64,000 nucleotides of DNA from assembly GCA_903875575.1 (NCBI GenBank), contig CAIQWJ010000069.1, positions 1-64,000 on the forward strand, read 5' to 3'. Each line of letters opens with the position of its first letter. Position 1 is the first letter of the stretch. The notes under the pieces are model-generated. The model saw nothing but the letters and a program-made list of their open reading frames with translations. It was not told where the DNA came from and searched no databases. Shown here piece by piece: positions 8,481 to 17,067 of the stretch. The translations under genes and the position numbers were made by a program. The stretch comes from an uncultured Acidobacteriia bacterium. GTDB lineage: Bacteria; Acidobacteriota; Terriglobia; Bryobacterales; Bryobacteraceae.

Positions 8481-11400
8481 TCATTTGGTGGCCTGCGATT
8501 TGAAGTATTTGTTGGGTGCACCCGGGGTGGGCAGGTCGCTCGAAATGGGTGCACCGGCGGCGTGGGGTTTCGTTAAGGCAGCGGTGAAGGTGATGCCGCT
8601 GCCGGAGACTGTGGCGCCAGTCGCATGTGCGGACTTGAGTGGCGCGGTCACAGTGATGGTTGGCGTGCCGCCACCTCTGCCACCGAAGGTGGTGGCTGAG
8701 ATGGTTGCTGTTTCCTGATCTATAGTGATGACCTGGCCAACCGTGAAGCCAGCCGTTCCGGCGACGGGAATCACGGTCGCACCGGCGTTGATCGCGGTGC
8801 TTACCGTTGTGGCACCAGCAGTTCCTACTGTCGCGATGACGGCGGTTTCGAGGTTGGCACCCGCATCCAGAATGATCGTCTGGCCTGCGGCGAAACCTGT
8901 CACATTGGCGACCTTGATGTTGTTCGCGCCTGCAGCCGAGGCTGCTGAGATTGTGGTGGCGGACTGCAAGAGGAAGTCGGTACAGTTACTATCGGCATCG
9001 GCACCGTCCGGGAAGCGGCCGCGGCTCCTGCCTTCTCCACCGGCTACCATCGGGACCACAACGATGCAACCGCCTTTGCCCTGGTCGCCTTCGAGAGTGG
9101 CGAGTTCCGGACTGGCGATGGTCCCGTTGCCGCTGGAACTGCTCTGTTGTGAACCGTAGACCATCGCGTCGACGATCACACCCCCTGGATTGAGTAAAGC
9201 GATGGAGCCGGCTCTGGCGGAAAGGCTGCCGCCGAACCACTGATTGGGTTGCGGAGAGCCCTGGTAGCCTGCCGTTTTGACCAATGTGTTGACCACCGGC
9301 GCGCCGTAGCTGTGGGCCTGCGTCAGCGGGCTATCGAGCGTGATGCCGCGGCCGAGCGCCTGGACCGCGTCGCCACTCATGTGCGGGAAGCGCGTGGCGG
9401 GAGAGAAGGTGATTCCGGTTCCCACATCGGAAACGTCCACGCCTGACATGTTGTCGAACTTCAGCGGGGCTGCGAGGGTGACGCCCGTACCGGGTGCGCC
9501 GACAGCGGCGACTTTGGCGAGTTCTTTGCGTGCGCCAGTGCCGATGGTCAGGGTGTCGCCGATCGCGATGTTGGCGAGCGCGGCGAGTTTGATGTTGGTC
9601 GAGCCCGCCACTGCCGCTGCTGCCAGGGTTGTTAGTGTAGCCGCGTTGCCGACTGCTGTGACTGTGGCGACTTCATAGTTGCCGCCAACATCAATGCCAA
9701 TCTTCTGCCCAACCACGAAACCTGCTGCGGCAGTGACCGGAACGTTGGTGCTGCCTGCGGGGAGCGTGAGCCAGGGGCCGGTGGAGACTGGCGCGAAAAC
9801 GGTAGTCACGGGTGCGGCCGCAGTGCCGAGGTTCGCGATGGTGCGGGTTTCTCCATCGATGCGGATCTGCTGGCCAGCAGCGAAGTCGGTGGTGCTTCTG
9901 ACCTGAATGGTGGTTGCTCCCTGGGTTGCCGGGGACGCCAGTCCGGATGCGGCCAGGCCGAGCAGATAGTAGGCGTGGCTGGCGAGTTTTGTTCCGGCGG
10001 GGATGGTTGCGAGCGGCACCGAGGCCCATTCGCTTTGCGTGTGGGTGAGGGTCCAGTTCGATAGGTCGACTGCGCTCTCCGAGGCGTTGTAGAGTTCGAG
10101 GAACTGGTTGGTTGTATTGGCGGTGGTGCCGAAACGGACCTCATTGATTTTGACGGGCGGGGCGCTTCGCAGTCTTTGGGTTGCGGTGTCGGATTGGCCT
10201 TTCCATTCTGCCTTCGCTACCAGGTAGCCGGCGGCAGCGGTGGCGGGGGAGGTGACTTTGAAGGTCGCACTGACGCTTGCACCGGGAGCGAGTGGGCTGG
10301 CGAATGTTACGGGGCCAGCGGCTCGGGCGGTCCAGCCGGCGGGAAGGGCAACGCTTAGTTTCGTGCCGGAAGTGGCGGTGCCCGTGGTGTTGGTGAAAGT
10401 CGCGGTGACGTCCTGCGCGGAGCCTGGTGTGAAGGTGGTGGTGCGCGACAGGCTGAGGCGCTGCACGTCATAGCGGGCGGCGACGATGTTGGCCTGAACT
10501 GCATCGGTGGTCGCTTCGGTGGGATAGCCGGTGGTCATGACGCCTTCAAAGAAGGTGCCGGAGGAACCGTTGCCGTTATCGCCGCCGACGCCGAGGAGGA
10601 CGGCTCCCTGTTTGTGCATCGGGTAATAGCTGTTGCTGGCCGGGGTGCCGGGGCGGACGCCGCTGTAGAAAGTTGTGAGGCCGCCCTTCTGCGCGTCGCC
10701 ACCGCGAAGATCCCATTTGTTGCCACCACCGCCATCGACGACTGCTGTTACGAAGCGCCACGAATTGACGGTCGGATCGGCGGCGTTCTGTTTGGCGTTG
10801 TAGCCGGAGAAGAGGCCGGCTTCCATGTCGGCCATGATCCACGGGCCTGGGCCGGTGCCGCTGCCCCAGGCGGTGGCGGTGCCGAAGTAGGTGGTTTCCA
10901 TGGTGCCTGTGCCGACGGCGCGACTGTTGGTGGAGGAGTTGCCGTAGTCAAAGCAGCAGCCGCTATCGTAATGCGTGCCGTCGATGACGTAGTAGATGCC
11001 CTCGGGTTCATCGTTGATGGCGAGGCCGGTGGCGTTGTTGTTGCGGAGACCCATGCCGGGTATGATGTAAACGCCGTAGGCCTTGTGGCCGCCGATTGTG
11101 ATGGGTGCCATGTCGGCAATGGGTTGGGTGTCGAAAGCGCCTTTGGCCGGGCCTTTGAAGGTGCCGGGAGCACCCTGATAGAGATGGTTGCCTTTGCCGG
11201 ACTGGTCATAGATGAGATTGATGACGCAGAGGGTGTTGGCGCAGAAGACGTCTTGTGCGGCGGCGTCGGCTTGGCCGTCGGCGGACTTGAGGAGGCCGAT
11301 GTCCAGGGTCTTGTTGTCCGATTGGCGTTTGACCTGATAGAGCGGGCCGTTGTACGCAGCGTAGAGTGCGCGTGTGGTGCTGTGGGCGGCTACGCAGGGC

Positions 11401-11510
11401 GTGCCTGCGGCGGCATAGATGTCGCACGGGCCCTGAGGGCGTGCCTGGGCGGCTGTCGCGGCGACAAGCAGGAGGAGCGCCGCTGGAAGCGCTTGCATTT
11501 TGGTGGTCAT
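8481..11510 (-). CDS. Exported GH54 alpha-L-arabinofuranosidase-like protein with NEW3 and lamin-tail domains (copy A)
   Basis: Residues 1-23 are a signal peptide and about 26-350 match the catalytic domain of GH54 alpha-L-arabinofuranosidase (AbfB). Visible are GPCDIYAAAGTPCVAAHS, the SGCCFDYGN block with adjacent Cys185-Cys186 (a vicinal disulfide in the fungal enzyme), PWIMADMEAG with E230 at the nucleophile position, and GGDN with D311 at the acid/base position. Next come a NEW3-like domain (about 357-450), a lamin-tail domain (VKINEV, FLELYN, about 455-530), and a long C-terminal region of short beta repeats of the form FxxGQxIxID...ETAxIxxVG. The arabinose-binding CBM42 domain of fungal AbfB is not seen. 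It probably removes arabinose side chains from plant polysaccharide outside the cell. The paralogue lies 77 bp upstream. Confidence 0.87.
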   Translation of the reverse strand: MTTKMQALPAALLLLVAATAAQARPQGPCDIYAAAGTPCVAAHSTTRALYAAYNGPLYQVKRQSDNKTLDIGLLKSADGQADAAAQDVFCANTLCVINLIYDQSGKGNHLYQGAPGTFKGPAKGAFDTQPIADMAPITIGGHKAYGVYIIPGMGLRNNNATGLAINDEPEGIYYVIDGTHYDSGCCFDYGNSSTNSRAVGTGTMETTYFGTATAWGSGTGPGPWIMADMEAGLFSGYNAKQNAADPTVNSWRFVTAVVDGGGGNKWDLRGGDAQKGGLTTFYSGVRPGTPASNSYYPMHKQGAVLLGVGGDNGNGSSGTFFEGVMTTGYPTEATTDAVQANIVAARYDVQRLSLSRTTTFTPGSAQDVTATFTNTTGTATSGTKLSVALPAGWTARAAGPVTFASPLAPGASVSATFKVTSPATAAAGYLVAKAEWKGQSDTATQRLRSAPPVKINEVRFGTTANTTNQFLELYNASESAVDLSNWTLTHTQSEWASVPLATIPAGTKLASHAYYLLGLAASGLASPATQGATTIQVRSTTDFAAGQQIRIDGETRTIANLGTAAAPVTTVFAPVSTGPWLTLPAGSTNVPVTAAAGFVVGQKIGIDVGGNYEVATVTAVGNAATLTTLAAAAVAGSTNIKLAALANIAIGDTLTIGTGARKELAKVAAVGAPGTGVTLAAPLKFDNMSGVDVSDVGTGITFSPATRFPHMSGDAVQALGRGITLDSPLTQAHSYGAPVVNTLVKTAGYQGSPQPNQWFGGSLSARAGSIALLNPGGVIVDAMVYGSQQSSSSGNGTIASPELATLEGDQGKGGCIVVVPMVAGGEGRSRGRFPDGADADSNCTDFLLQSATTISAASAAGANNIKVANVTGFAAGQTIILDAGANLETAVIATVGTAGATTVSTAINAGATVIPVAGTAGFTVGQVITIDQETATISATTFGGRGGGTPTITVTAPLKSAHATGATVSGSGITFTAALTKPHAAGAPISSDLPTPGAPNKYFKSQATK

Positions 11511-11587
11511 AGTCAGTATTCTGCAGCCGCTTCCTTACGGGCGCGGTTCGGTAACGGAGGCCCGGCGCTTTGCGCCTTGCCATTTTT

Positions 11588-14500
11588 TTAGTACTTGTTC
11601 GGGGCTCCTGGGGTGGGGGCGTTCTTCACAACCACTGCTCCCTGGGCGTGCGCTTTGGTCAGGGGCACCACGAACGTGATGCCGCTGCCGGCGACTTGTG
11701 CGCCTGCTGCGTGGGCGGATTTGAGCGGGGCTGCAACCGTGATGGTGGCTCCGCCTCCTCTGCCGCCGCCAGCGGTCGCGGCTATGGTCGCGGATTCCTG
11801 ATCAATGGTAATGGCCTGGCCCACCGTGAAGCCGAAGGGGGCGGTGACTGGAATTACAGTTGCGCCCGCGGTGGTGGCGGTCGCTACGGTGGTGGCACCT
11901 GCGGTGCCTACTGTCGCGATGACGGCGGTTTCGAGGTTCGCATCAGCGTCCAGGGTGATGGTCTGTCCAGCGGCGAAGTCATTCACGCCGGCGACTTTGA
12001 TGTTATTCGCGCCTGCGGTGGAGGCGGCTGCGAGTGTGGTGGCGGGCTGGACGTGGAAGTCGGTGCAGTTGCTATCGGTATCGGCACCGTCCGGGAAGCG
12101 ACCGGAGCTTCTGTTGGGCGTCGCAGGGGGCGTCGCGCCGGGTACGGGGAAACCTCCGCGGCCTCCCGCTACTGGCGCGGGCACGCTGCAGCCGTTCATG
12201 AGTGCGCCGGATGCGGCCTGGTAGCCTTCGGCAGCCCAGGGGTCGACGAGACCTCCGAAATTCAGACTATCGACGACGTGACCGGCGGCATCGCGCAACA
12301 CCATGTTGCCTGCGGCGGGCCCGAGGGCCGGGCCACCGAACCACTGGTTGGGCTTCGGCGTTGGCTGATAGCCTGCCGAGGTGACGCCGGTGTCTTCGAC
12401 GACGGAATCGATCTCGTGTGCTTTCGCGAGAGGCGAGTCGAGCTTGATGCCTGCACCGAGGGGCAGGAGCGGTTCGTTGCTGGAATGGGCGAAGGCCGTG
12501 GCCGGGGTGAAGGTGATTCCGGTGCCGCGATTGCTGAAGGGGTCATTGGAAGAGTGGTTGAACTTCAGGGGGGCGGCTAGTTCGAGGCCCGTGCCGAGTT
12601 CTTCCGGCTTCAAGGCGCCATTGAAGGCGTTGCGTGTCGACGGCGTGCCGACGCTGGCGACCGTGATGGTCTCGATGCCATGTCCGACGCTATCGATATC
12701 GAGGCGAATCTTGCCGCCGGGGGAGATGTTGGCGAGGGCGGAGACCTTCAGGTTGGTAGTGCCCGCGTTGGCCGGGGCAGTCAGGTAGGCCTGCGTGCCC
12801 GGCTTGCCGACTGCGGTCACTGTGGCCACTTCGAATTTCTCGGTGGAGTTCGCGACGGCCGGGAATGTGGCACCGTGACCGAGGGCAATCCTTTCGCCGA
12901 CCACGAAACTGGGGGGCGGGGTGCCACCGCGTCCGCCGCCGATGGCGGTGTAGGGCACGTTGGTGGAGCCGACGGGGATGGTGATCACCGGACCATCGGG
13001 CACGGGTTGCCAGAGAGTGGTGGAAGGTCCTGCGGAAGTGCCGACGCTTAGGACCTTGCGGGTTTCCGCTCCGGCACCGGTACCGATGGTGAGGGTGTCG
13101 CCCACGTTGATACCTGTGGTGCTTCGGACGTAGAGGGTGGATTCACCCGCGGCCGCCGGGACTGAGAGCCCGGAGGTGGAGAGGCCGAGCAGGTAGAAAC
13201 CATTCGCCGCGAGGCTGGTGCCAGAGGGAATTTTCACGGCTGAGGTGATGGGTAGCTGGGTGGGGTGATGGGTGAGGGTCCAGTTCGAGATATCGACGGG
13301 CGCGGTGCCGGCGTTGAAGAGCTCAATGAAGGAGTTGGTCGTGTTGGCGGGCGAGCCGGTGCTGATGGCGAATTCGTTGATCTTCACCGGGCTGACGTTT
13401 CGCACTTTGCCCGCCATGGTTTCGGATACCGGCTTGCCGTTGGCGGTCCAGGAGGCTTTTGCGACGAGGTCGGCATTGAGGGCGGCTGGGCCGGAGGTGA
13501 CCTTGAAGGTGGCGGTGACGCTGGCACCAGGTGCGACGGGAGCGGGGAATGACTTTGCGGCGGCGGTGGTCCAGCCTGTAGGAGCGGCGAGGCTCAACTG
13601 GAGTCCCGCGACTGGGGCGCCGGTGGTGTTGGTGAAGGTCACGGTGGTGTCCTGCGACCCGCGCGGGGCGAAGGTCTGGAGTCCGGTCGGAGTGGCGACT
13701 GCGGAGGCCGACGCGAGAGTCAGGCGCGCGACATCGTACTTCGCGGCCACGACATTGGCCTGCACGAGTTGATCGGTGGCGTCGGTGGGGAAAGTTCCCG
13801 CTGCCGTCATCGCACCCTCATAGAAGGTGCCCTGGGAGCCGACGCTGTTGTCGCCGCCGTTGCCGAGGAGGATGGCACCCTGTTTGCGCATCGGGTCATA
13901 GCTGGCGTTGATGCGGGGGCCATCGAACATGACCGCGAGTTTGCCTTGCTGCGAATCACCGCCCATGGAGGTCCAGTGGTGCGGTTCGCCCTTGGCAATG
14001 CCCGTCACGAACCGCCAGGTGATGTTGGGAAGGCTGTCGCAGAGTTTCGAACCATCCTTATTGACGCAGCCGACGAGGTTGTTTTCCTGATCGGTCATGA
14101 CCCAGGGGCCGGGGGTGTTGCCGTGGTACCAGGAGGTGGCGTTGCCGTAGTAGGTGGTCTCCATGGTGCCGTTGCCGTCGTCGCGGCTGTCGGTTTCGGC
14201 GTTGCCGTAATCGAAGCAACAGCCGGAGTTGTAGTGTTTGCCGTTGATGACCCAGTACTGGCCTTCGGCCTGGTCGTCAACGGCGGTGCCGTGGGCGTCG
14301 TTTTGGCGGAGACCCATGCCTGGCTCGATGAACGCGCCGTAGACTTTGTGACCCATGACGGTGATGGGTGCCATGTCGGCAACGGGGAGGTTGTTGAAGC
14401 CACCCATGGCGGGGCCGCTGAAGCCGCCGCGAGGGGCCTGGGTGAGGTGGTTGTGTTTGGGGGACTGGTCGTAAATGGTGGTGATCCAGCAGTAGGTGTT

Positions 14501-14818
14501 GGCGCAGAAGGCGTCCTGCGCGGCGGCGTTGGCGTAGCCGCCGGGGTCTGATGGGCTGGCGGGGACGACGGTGATATCGAGGGTTTTGTTGTCGGACTGG
14601 CGGAGGACCTGATAGAGGGGTCCGTTATAGGCGGCGTAGAGGGCTCGGGTGGTGCTGTGGGCGGCAACGCAGGCGTTATTGGCGGCGGCGTAGATGTCGC
14701 AGGGGCCTTTGGGGCGGGGGGGCGCGGTGGCGGTGGACTGTTGGGCGAGGGTGAGAGTGACACCCAGCAGGGCGAGGGCTAAGGCAGGGAGGAGGACGAG
14801 CTTGGTTCTGGTGTTCAT
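11588..14818 (-). CDS. Exported GH54 alpha-L-arabinofuranosidase-like protein with NEW3 and lamin-tail domains (copy B)
   Basis: This 1076-aa paralogue of the adjacent GH54 gene has the same domain order. The frame is open upstream to 15292, but the ATG at 14818 begins a proper signal peptide (MNTRTKLVLLPALALALL), and the upstream extension is low-complexity and contains a 21-bp tandem repeat, so 14818 is chosen. Catalytic-domain landmarks are SGCCFDYGN with C200-C201, PWVMTDQENN with E245, and GGDN with D323. A NEW3-like domain, a lamin-tail domain (VKINEF, FIELFN) and C-terminal ETAVIATVG-type repeats follow. Compared with copy A it carries extra Gly/Arg/Pro-rich inserts (for example GGGRGGTPPP). 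The two genes are same-strand with 77 bp between them and are likely cotranscribed, copy B first. Substrate preference may differ. Confidence 0.86.
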   Translation of the reverse strand: MNTRTKLVLLPALALALLGVTLTLAQQSTATAPPRPKGPCDIYAAANNACVAAHSTTRALYAAYNGPLYQVLRQSDNKTLDITVVPASPSDPGGYANAAAQDAFCANTYCWITTIYDQSPKHNHLTQAPRGGFSGPAMGGFNNLPVADMAPITVMGHKVYGAFIEPGMGLRQNDAHGTAVDDQAEGQYWVINGKHYNSGCCFDYGNAETDSRDDGNGTMETTYYGNATSWYHGNTPGPWVMTDQENNLVGCVNKDGSKLCDSLPNITWRFVTGIAKGEPHHWTSMGGDSQQGKLAVMFDGPRINASYDPMRKQGAILLGNGGDNSVGSQGTFYEGAMTAAGTFPTDATDQLVQANVVAAKYDVARLTLASASAVATPTGLQTFAPRGSQDTTVTFTNTTGAPVAGLQLSLAAPTGWTTAAAKSFPAPVAPGASVTATFKVTSGPAALNADLVAKASWTANGKPVSETMAGKVRNVSPVKINEFAISTGSPANTTNSFIELFNAGTAPVDISNWTLTHHPTQLPITSAVKIPSGTSLAANGFYLLGLSTSGLSVPAAAGESTLYVRSTTGINVGDTLTIGTGAGAETRKVLSVGTSAGPSTTLWQPVPDGPVITIPVGSTNVPYTAIGGGRGGTPPPSFVVGERIALGHGATFPAVANSTEKFEVATVTAVGKPGTQAYLTAPANAGTTNLKVSALANISPGGKIRLDIDSVGHGIETITVASVGTPSTRNAFNGALKPEELGTGLELAAPLKFNHSSNDPFSNRGTGITFTPATAFAHSSNEPLLPLGAGIKLDSPLAKAHEIDSVVEDTGVTSAGYQPTPKPNQWFGGPALGPAAGNMVLRDAAGHVVDSLNFGGLVDPWAAEGYQAASGALMNGCSVPAPVAGGRGGFPVPGATPPATPNRSSGRFPDGADTDSNCTDFHVQPATTLAAASTAGANNIKVAGVNDFAAGQTITLDADANLETAVIATVGTAGATTVATATTAGATVIPVTAPFGFTVGQAITIDQESATIAATAGGGRGGGATITVAAPLKSAHAAGAQVAGSGITFVVPLTKAHAQGAVVVKNAPTPGAPNKY

Positions 14819-15390
14819 GGTCGGCACGAGGGACAGACTATCACAAATGGAAGCGTTTGCAGAGGGCCGTTCTGCGTTTTCCGGGTGGTTGGCTGGGGGA
14901 TTGAGGCGGAAATGGATGGGTTTGCAGGGCTGTAGAGTGGGTTTGCAGGGCGTTAAAATGGGTTCGCAGGGGGTAAGAATGGGTTCGCATTTTCGGGGAG
15001 AGTGATTGTTTTCAGTGAGATAAATGGGATCGTATGGCGAAAAAGCACTTTTTGCCTCGCGTTGAGGTTTTTTTGCCCAGGCGGAGGGGTGGATTTGCCG
15101 GGTTTTGGGGGCAGTAGAACCCGAGTTTCGGGTGTCCTCGGGTTGTTTCCCGGGTTTTCCTGGGTTATTCTCGGGTAGCCGGATTTTGCTAAGTGGTTTG
15201 TTTTCGGCATATTCCGGGGATCTGGTTGTTCCCGCGTTTTTTTGGGGGTTTGGGGACGCGTGCGCGGAATTTGGAGTGCCAGAGGTTGCCATAACACAAG
15301 TTCTACCATGGCGGGCGTGTGAAAGTTTCGTATCTTTATGATTCTATTGGTAAAAATCGACAGCACCGTAGTTTTGGGAGAGCCCGGATT
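14819..15390. other. Non-coding stretch upstream of GH54 copy B
   Basis: About 570 bases without a supported gene. It contains a 21-bp tandem array (14916-14999) and, at about 15090-15185, a G/T-rich run with many CGGGT and TGGGTT words. The minus strand happens to be open through most of it, but the conceptual peptide is Pro/Lys/Asn-rich and looks untranslated. The promoter of the GH54 pair should lie here; I see no convincing -35/-10 pair. Confidence 0.5.
14916..14999. repeat. 21-bp tandem repeat, about four copies
   Basis: Units begin at 14916, 14937, 14958 and 14979. Each starts RTGGGTTYGCAGGG (the last diverges after TTCGCA) and is followed by a variable 7-nt tail. The exact 21-nt period preserves reading frame, but no gene I trust spans it. 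It sits about 100 bp upstream of the GH54 copy B start, so effects on its promoter or leader are possible. Confidence 0.7.
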
Positions 15391-15709
15391 TCCTCAGCGG
15401 TCACCTCAAAACCGGCCAATGGCGGTCACCCAAAATCCGGCCAATGGAAATCGTCAGCGGAGGCCGGTTTCCGCGTTGCAAGAATCATGCGAGGGAAGGT
15501 AGAAACTTCAGGGCTTCCCTTCGCCTTGTTCGTAGGTCCAACCGCATACCAGAGTGCGGGTCAAGGCCGAGCACAGCGAGCCGGAGGGAAGCCTTGAGGC
15601 GCACTCTGGTATGCGGTATTTCATGATCGGCGGGCGAAGGGAAGCTGCATTCTCCATTGGCCGGATTTTTGGTGACCGCCATTGGCCGGATCGGGGTGAC
15701 CGCCGAGGA
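15391..15709. mobile_element. MITE-like element with long imperfect terminal inverted repeats and nested palindromes
   Basis: The ends are a 58-bp left arm (15391-15448) and a 57-bp inverted right arm (15653-15709), nearly identical apart from a few substitutions and one indel. Each arm contains two copies of a CGGTCACC...CCGGCCAATGG unit. Inside lie perfect nested inverted repeats: 13 bp (15513-15525 with 15633-15645), 18 bp (15541-15558 with 15600-15617, ACCGCATACCAGAGTGCG) and 7 bp (15561-15567 with 15591-15597). The element is too short for a transposase and none is encoded, so it would need an enzyme supplied elsewhere. No clear target-site duplication was found. It marks the left edge of the toxin-antitoxin island. 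Confidence 0.75.
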
Positions 15710-15850
15710 TTTCACGCAGATGCCGCCGTTGATCGGCGGAGGCCACTACACAAGCTTGCGGCGGGAGCGACAGGGCAACCCGAGATCCGGTGTTTTGGAG
15801 CGGTGGTGAGGGGTGGCTATCTGGCTAAAGCCATCGAACTTGCGCAGGAG

Positions 15851-16288
15851 CTATAGTTCCCGACCGTTAATGAGATTCAGGAGTTTCCCTTTGCGCTTCG
15901 CCTCTATTTTCCGGCATTTTTGAATCGCTCGTTCCATGTCCTCGTGAATGCCATCAAGAACGTGCATGATTTCGAGCTTACCCGTTCGGTTGTATCGTTC
16001 CAGATCGACATGCGGAATTGCGAATGAATTGGAGGGTTCTATCGCGGTGTCCAGCTCAAAGCATGGAAATGTGAGCTTCCTGCAGAAGACGACCCCCGCC
16101 ATTAATTCGGCACTGGCAAAGTGACCGGCGGTTTTGGAAGTCGTCTTGGCACATAAGCAGGCACCGAATGCGTGCCCAAGTACGACAAATCGCTTTAACG
16201 TAGGACCGTCGCCGTCCTCGAAATCAAAGGGAAAGCGAAGTACGGCATAGCGGCTTATGACAAGCGGATCAAAGCCACGCGGGGTCAG
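15851..16288 (-). CDS. Putative toxin partner of the Panacea antitoxin, probable CTG start
   Basis: An ATG at 16102 would give only 83 aa, but the same frame is open for 62 further codons upstream and reads like protein: VISRYAVLRFPFDFEDG, LKRFVVLGHAFGACLCAKTTS, then GVVFCRKLTFPCFELDT and SFAIPHVDL. The block around KRFVVLGH...CLCAKTTS resembles the small, basic, beta-rich PemK/MazF-like ribonuclease toxins often paired with Panacea proteins, although I cannot assign a family firmly. Between the upstream TAA and the homologous region there is no ATG, GTG or TTG. The best candidate is CTG at 16288, preceded by AGGA about 9 nt away and overlapping the antitoxin gene by 20 nt, giving 145 aa. Alternatively the normal start was mutated and the gene is dead. 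Confidence 0.5.
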   Translation of the reverse strand: MTPRGFDPLVISRYAVLRFPFDFEDGDGPTLKRFVVLGHAFGACLCAKTTSKTAGHFASAELMAGVVFCRKLTFPCFELDTAIEPSNSFAIPHVDLERYNRTGKLEIMHVLDGIHEDMERAIQKCRKIEAKRKGKLLNLINGREL

Positions 16289-16865
16289 GGAATGCTTTCC
16301 TTAGAGCGTCGTTCTCAAGCATTTCCTTTTGCGCGCCAGCCAGAGAACACTCATCTTCGCGAAAGAAATCCTCGAATCGCATCCAGGCGTGATTGGGTTT
16401 CGTCTTTGAACTCCAAGCCCGCTCATAAGCTGGCATTTCGTGAGTCAGGGAGCGCAACTCTGTAAAGGTCCTTGCACCAAAGTCGCGAATCACGGCATCC
16501 AGCGCGTCGATGTCGGTCTCCGAAAGTTCGTCAAGGTCTGCTGCTTTGGTTGCCTTGAGGTGGGGGTATTCAAACCGCCGGTCGAGTTCGATCGTTGAGG
16601 CCATTTCAGCGGTCTCAGGGTTAGAGATATTTCCCTTTTCGACTTCATCAAGGATGCTCTTGATGCGCGATGGGACCGGACCATGGGACAGTGCGGCGTA
16701 CCTGTCGCCGGTGACCGGTCGCGCGTGCCTAACCAAATGGTACTTGTCCGCCAAAAACAACAATTTGCAGGCTTTACCCTTGGTAAAGTCGGGGAGGCCG
16801 CGATTTGCCAGGTAGAGAAAGGCCGCGTGGGCTTTTGAAAACTGGAAAGGAAAACGAACCGCCAT
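16269..16865 (-). CDS. Panacea-domain (DUF4065, SocA-like) antitoxin
   Basis: The 198-aa protein begins with KAHAAFLYLANRGLPDFTKGKACKLLFLADKYHLVRH and continues GDRYAALSHGPVPSRI, the hallmark of the Panacea/DUF4065 domain (formerly grouped with GepA/SocA). In toxin-antitoxin pairs this domain acts as a neutralising or chaperone-like antitoxin for many unrelated toxins. A strong AGGAGGT Shine-Dalgarno lies 5 nt from the ATG at 16865. The toxin-like gene follows directly and overlaps its 3' end, the usual arrangement of a type II pair. A promoter-like site and tandem repeats lie just upstream (16885-16938). The family call is firm; its role here as antitoxin is inference from context. Confidence 0.8.
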   Translation of the reverse strand: MAVRFPFQFSKAHAAFLYLANRGLPDFTKGKACKLLFLADKYHLVRHARPVTGDRYAALSHGPVPSRIKSILDEVEKGNISNPETAEMASTIELDRRFEYPHLKATKAADLDELSETDIDALDAVIRDFGARTFTELRSLTHEMPAYERAWSSKTKPNHAWMRFEDFFREDECSLAGAQKEMLENDALRKAFPDPAWL

Positions 16866-16884
16866 CTCGCACCTCCTCGTTCCG

Positions 16885-16938
16885 AGTGTACGCCAAATGT
16901 AGGTGATCGGTCAAGCTTCATATTCGCTTTATATTCGC
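16885..16938 (-). promoter_or_regulatory. Promoter and possible operator of the Panacea toxin-antitoxin pair
   Basis: On the minus strand TTGACC (16909-16914) and TACACT (16885-16890) are separated by 18 bp, about 20 bp upstream of the antitoxin ATG. Immediately upstream of the -35 are two tandem 11-bp copies of GCGAATATRAA (16917-16927 and 16928-16938), a plausible autoregulatory operator. Confidence 0.5.
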
Positions 16939-17067
16939 CATCAACGAGACGCTACGTGCATGAAATGCGCTCATAACTCTGCCTCCATAGCTTTTGGTTT
17001 CATCGGTTTATATGAACGCTGAAACAATCTGACCACTGGCAGAGCGTCCATACTGCGATGGTTTTGG

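Noticed and set aside
10614-11591. 325-codon plus-strand frame opposite GH54 copy A
   Set aside because: Antisense to the GH54 catalytic core; no signal or domain, Gly/Ala/Val-rich.
14916-14999. Possible CRISPR array
   Set aside because: The units are contiguous 21-mers with no spacers of constant length and no cas genes nearby.
14819-15292. 158-residue N-terminal extension of GH54 copy B
   Set aside because: Low-complexity, Pro/Lys/Asn-rich, containing the 21-bp repeat, while a good signal peptide starts at 14818.
15710-15850. Possible coding tail between the MITE and the toxin gene
   Set aside because: A short open stretch ending GGYLAKAIELAQEL exists on the plus strand, but it has no start and no recognisable family and begins inside the MITE.
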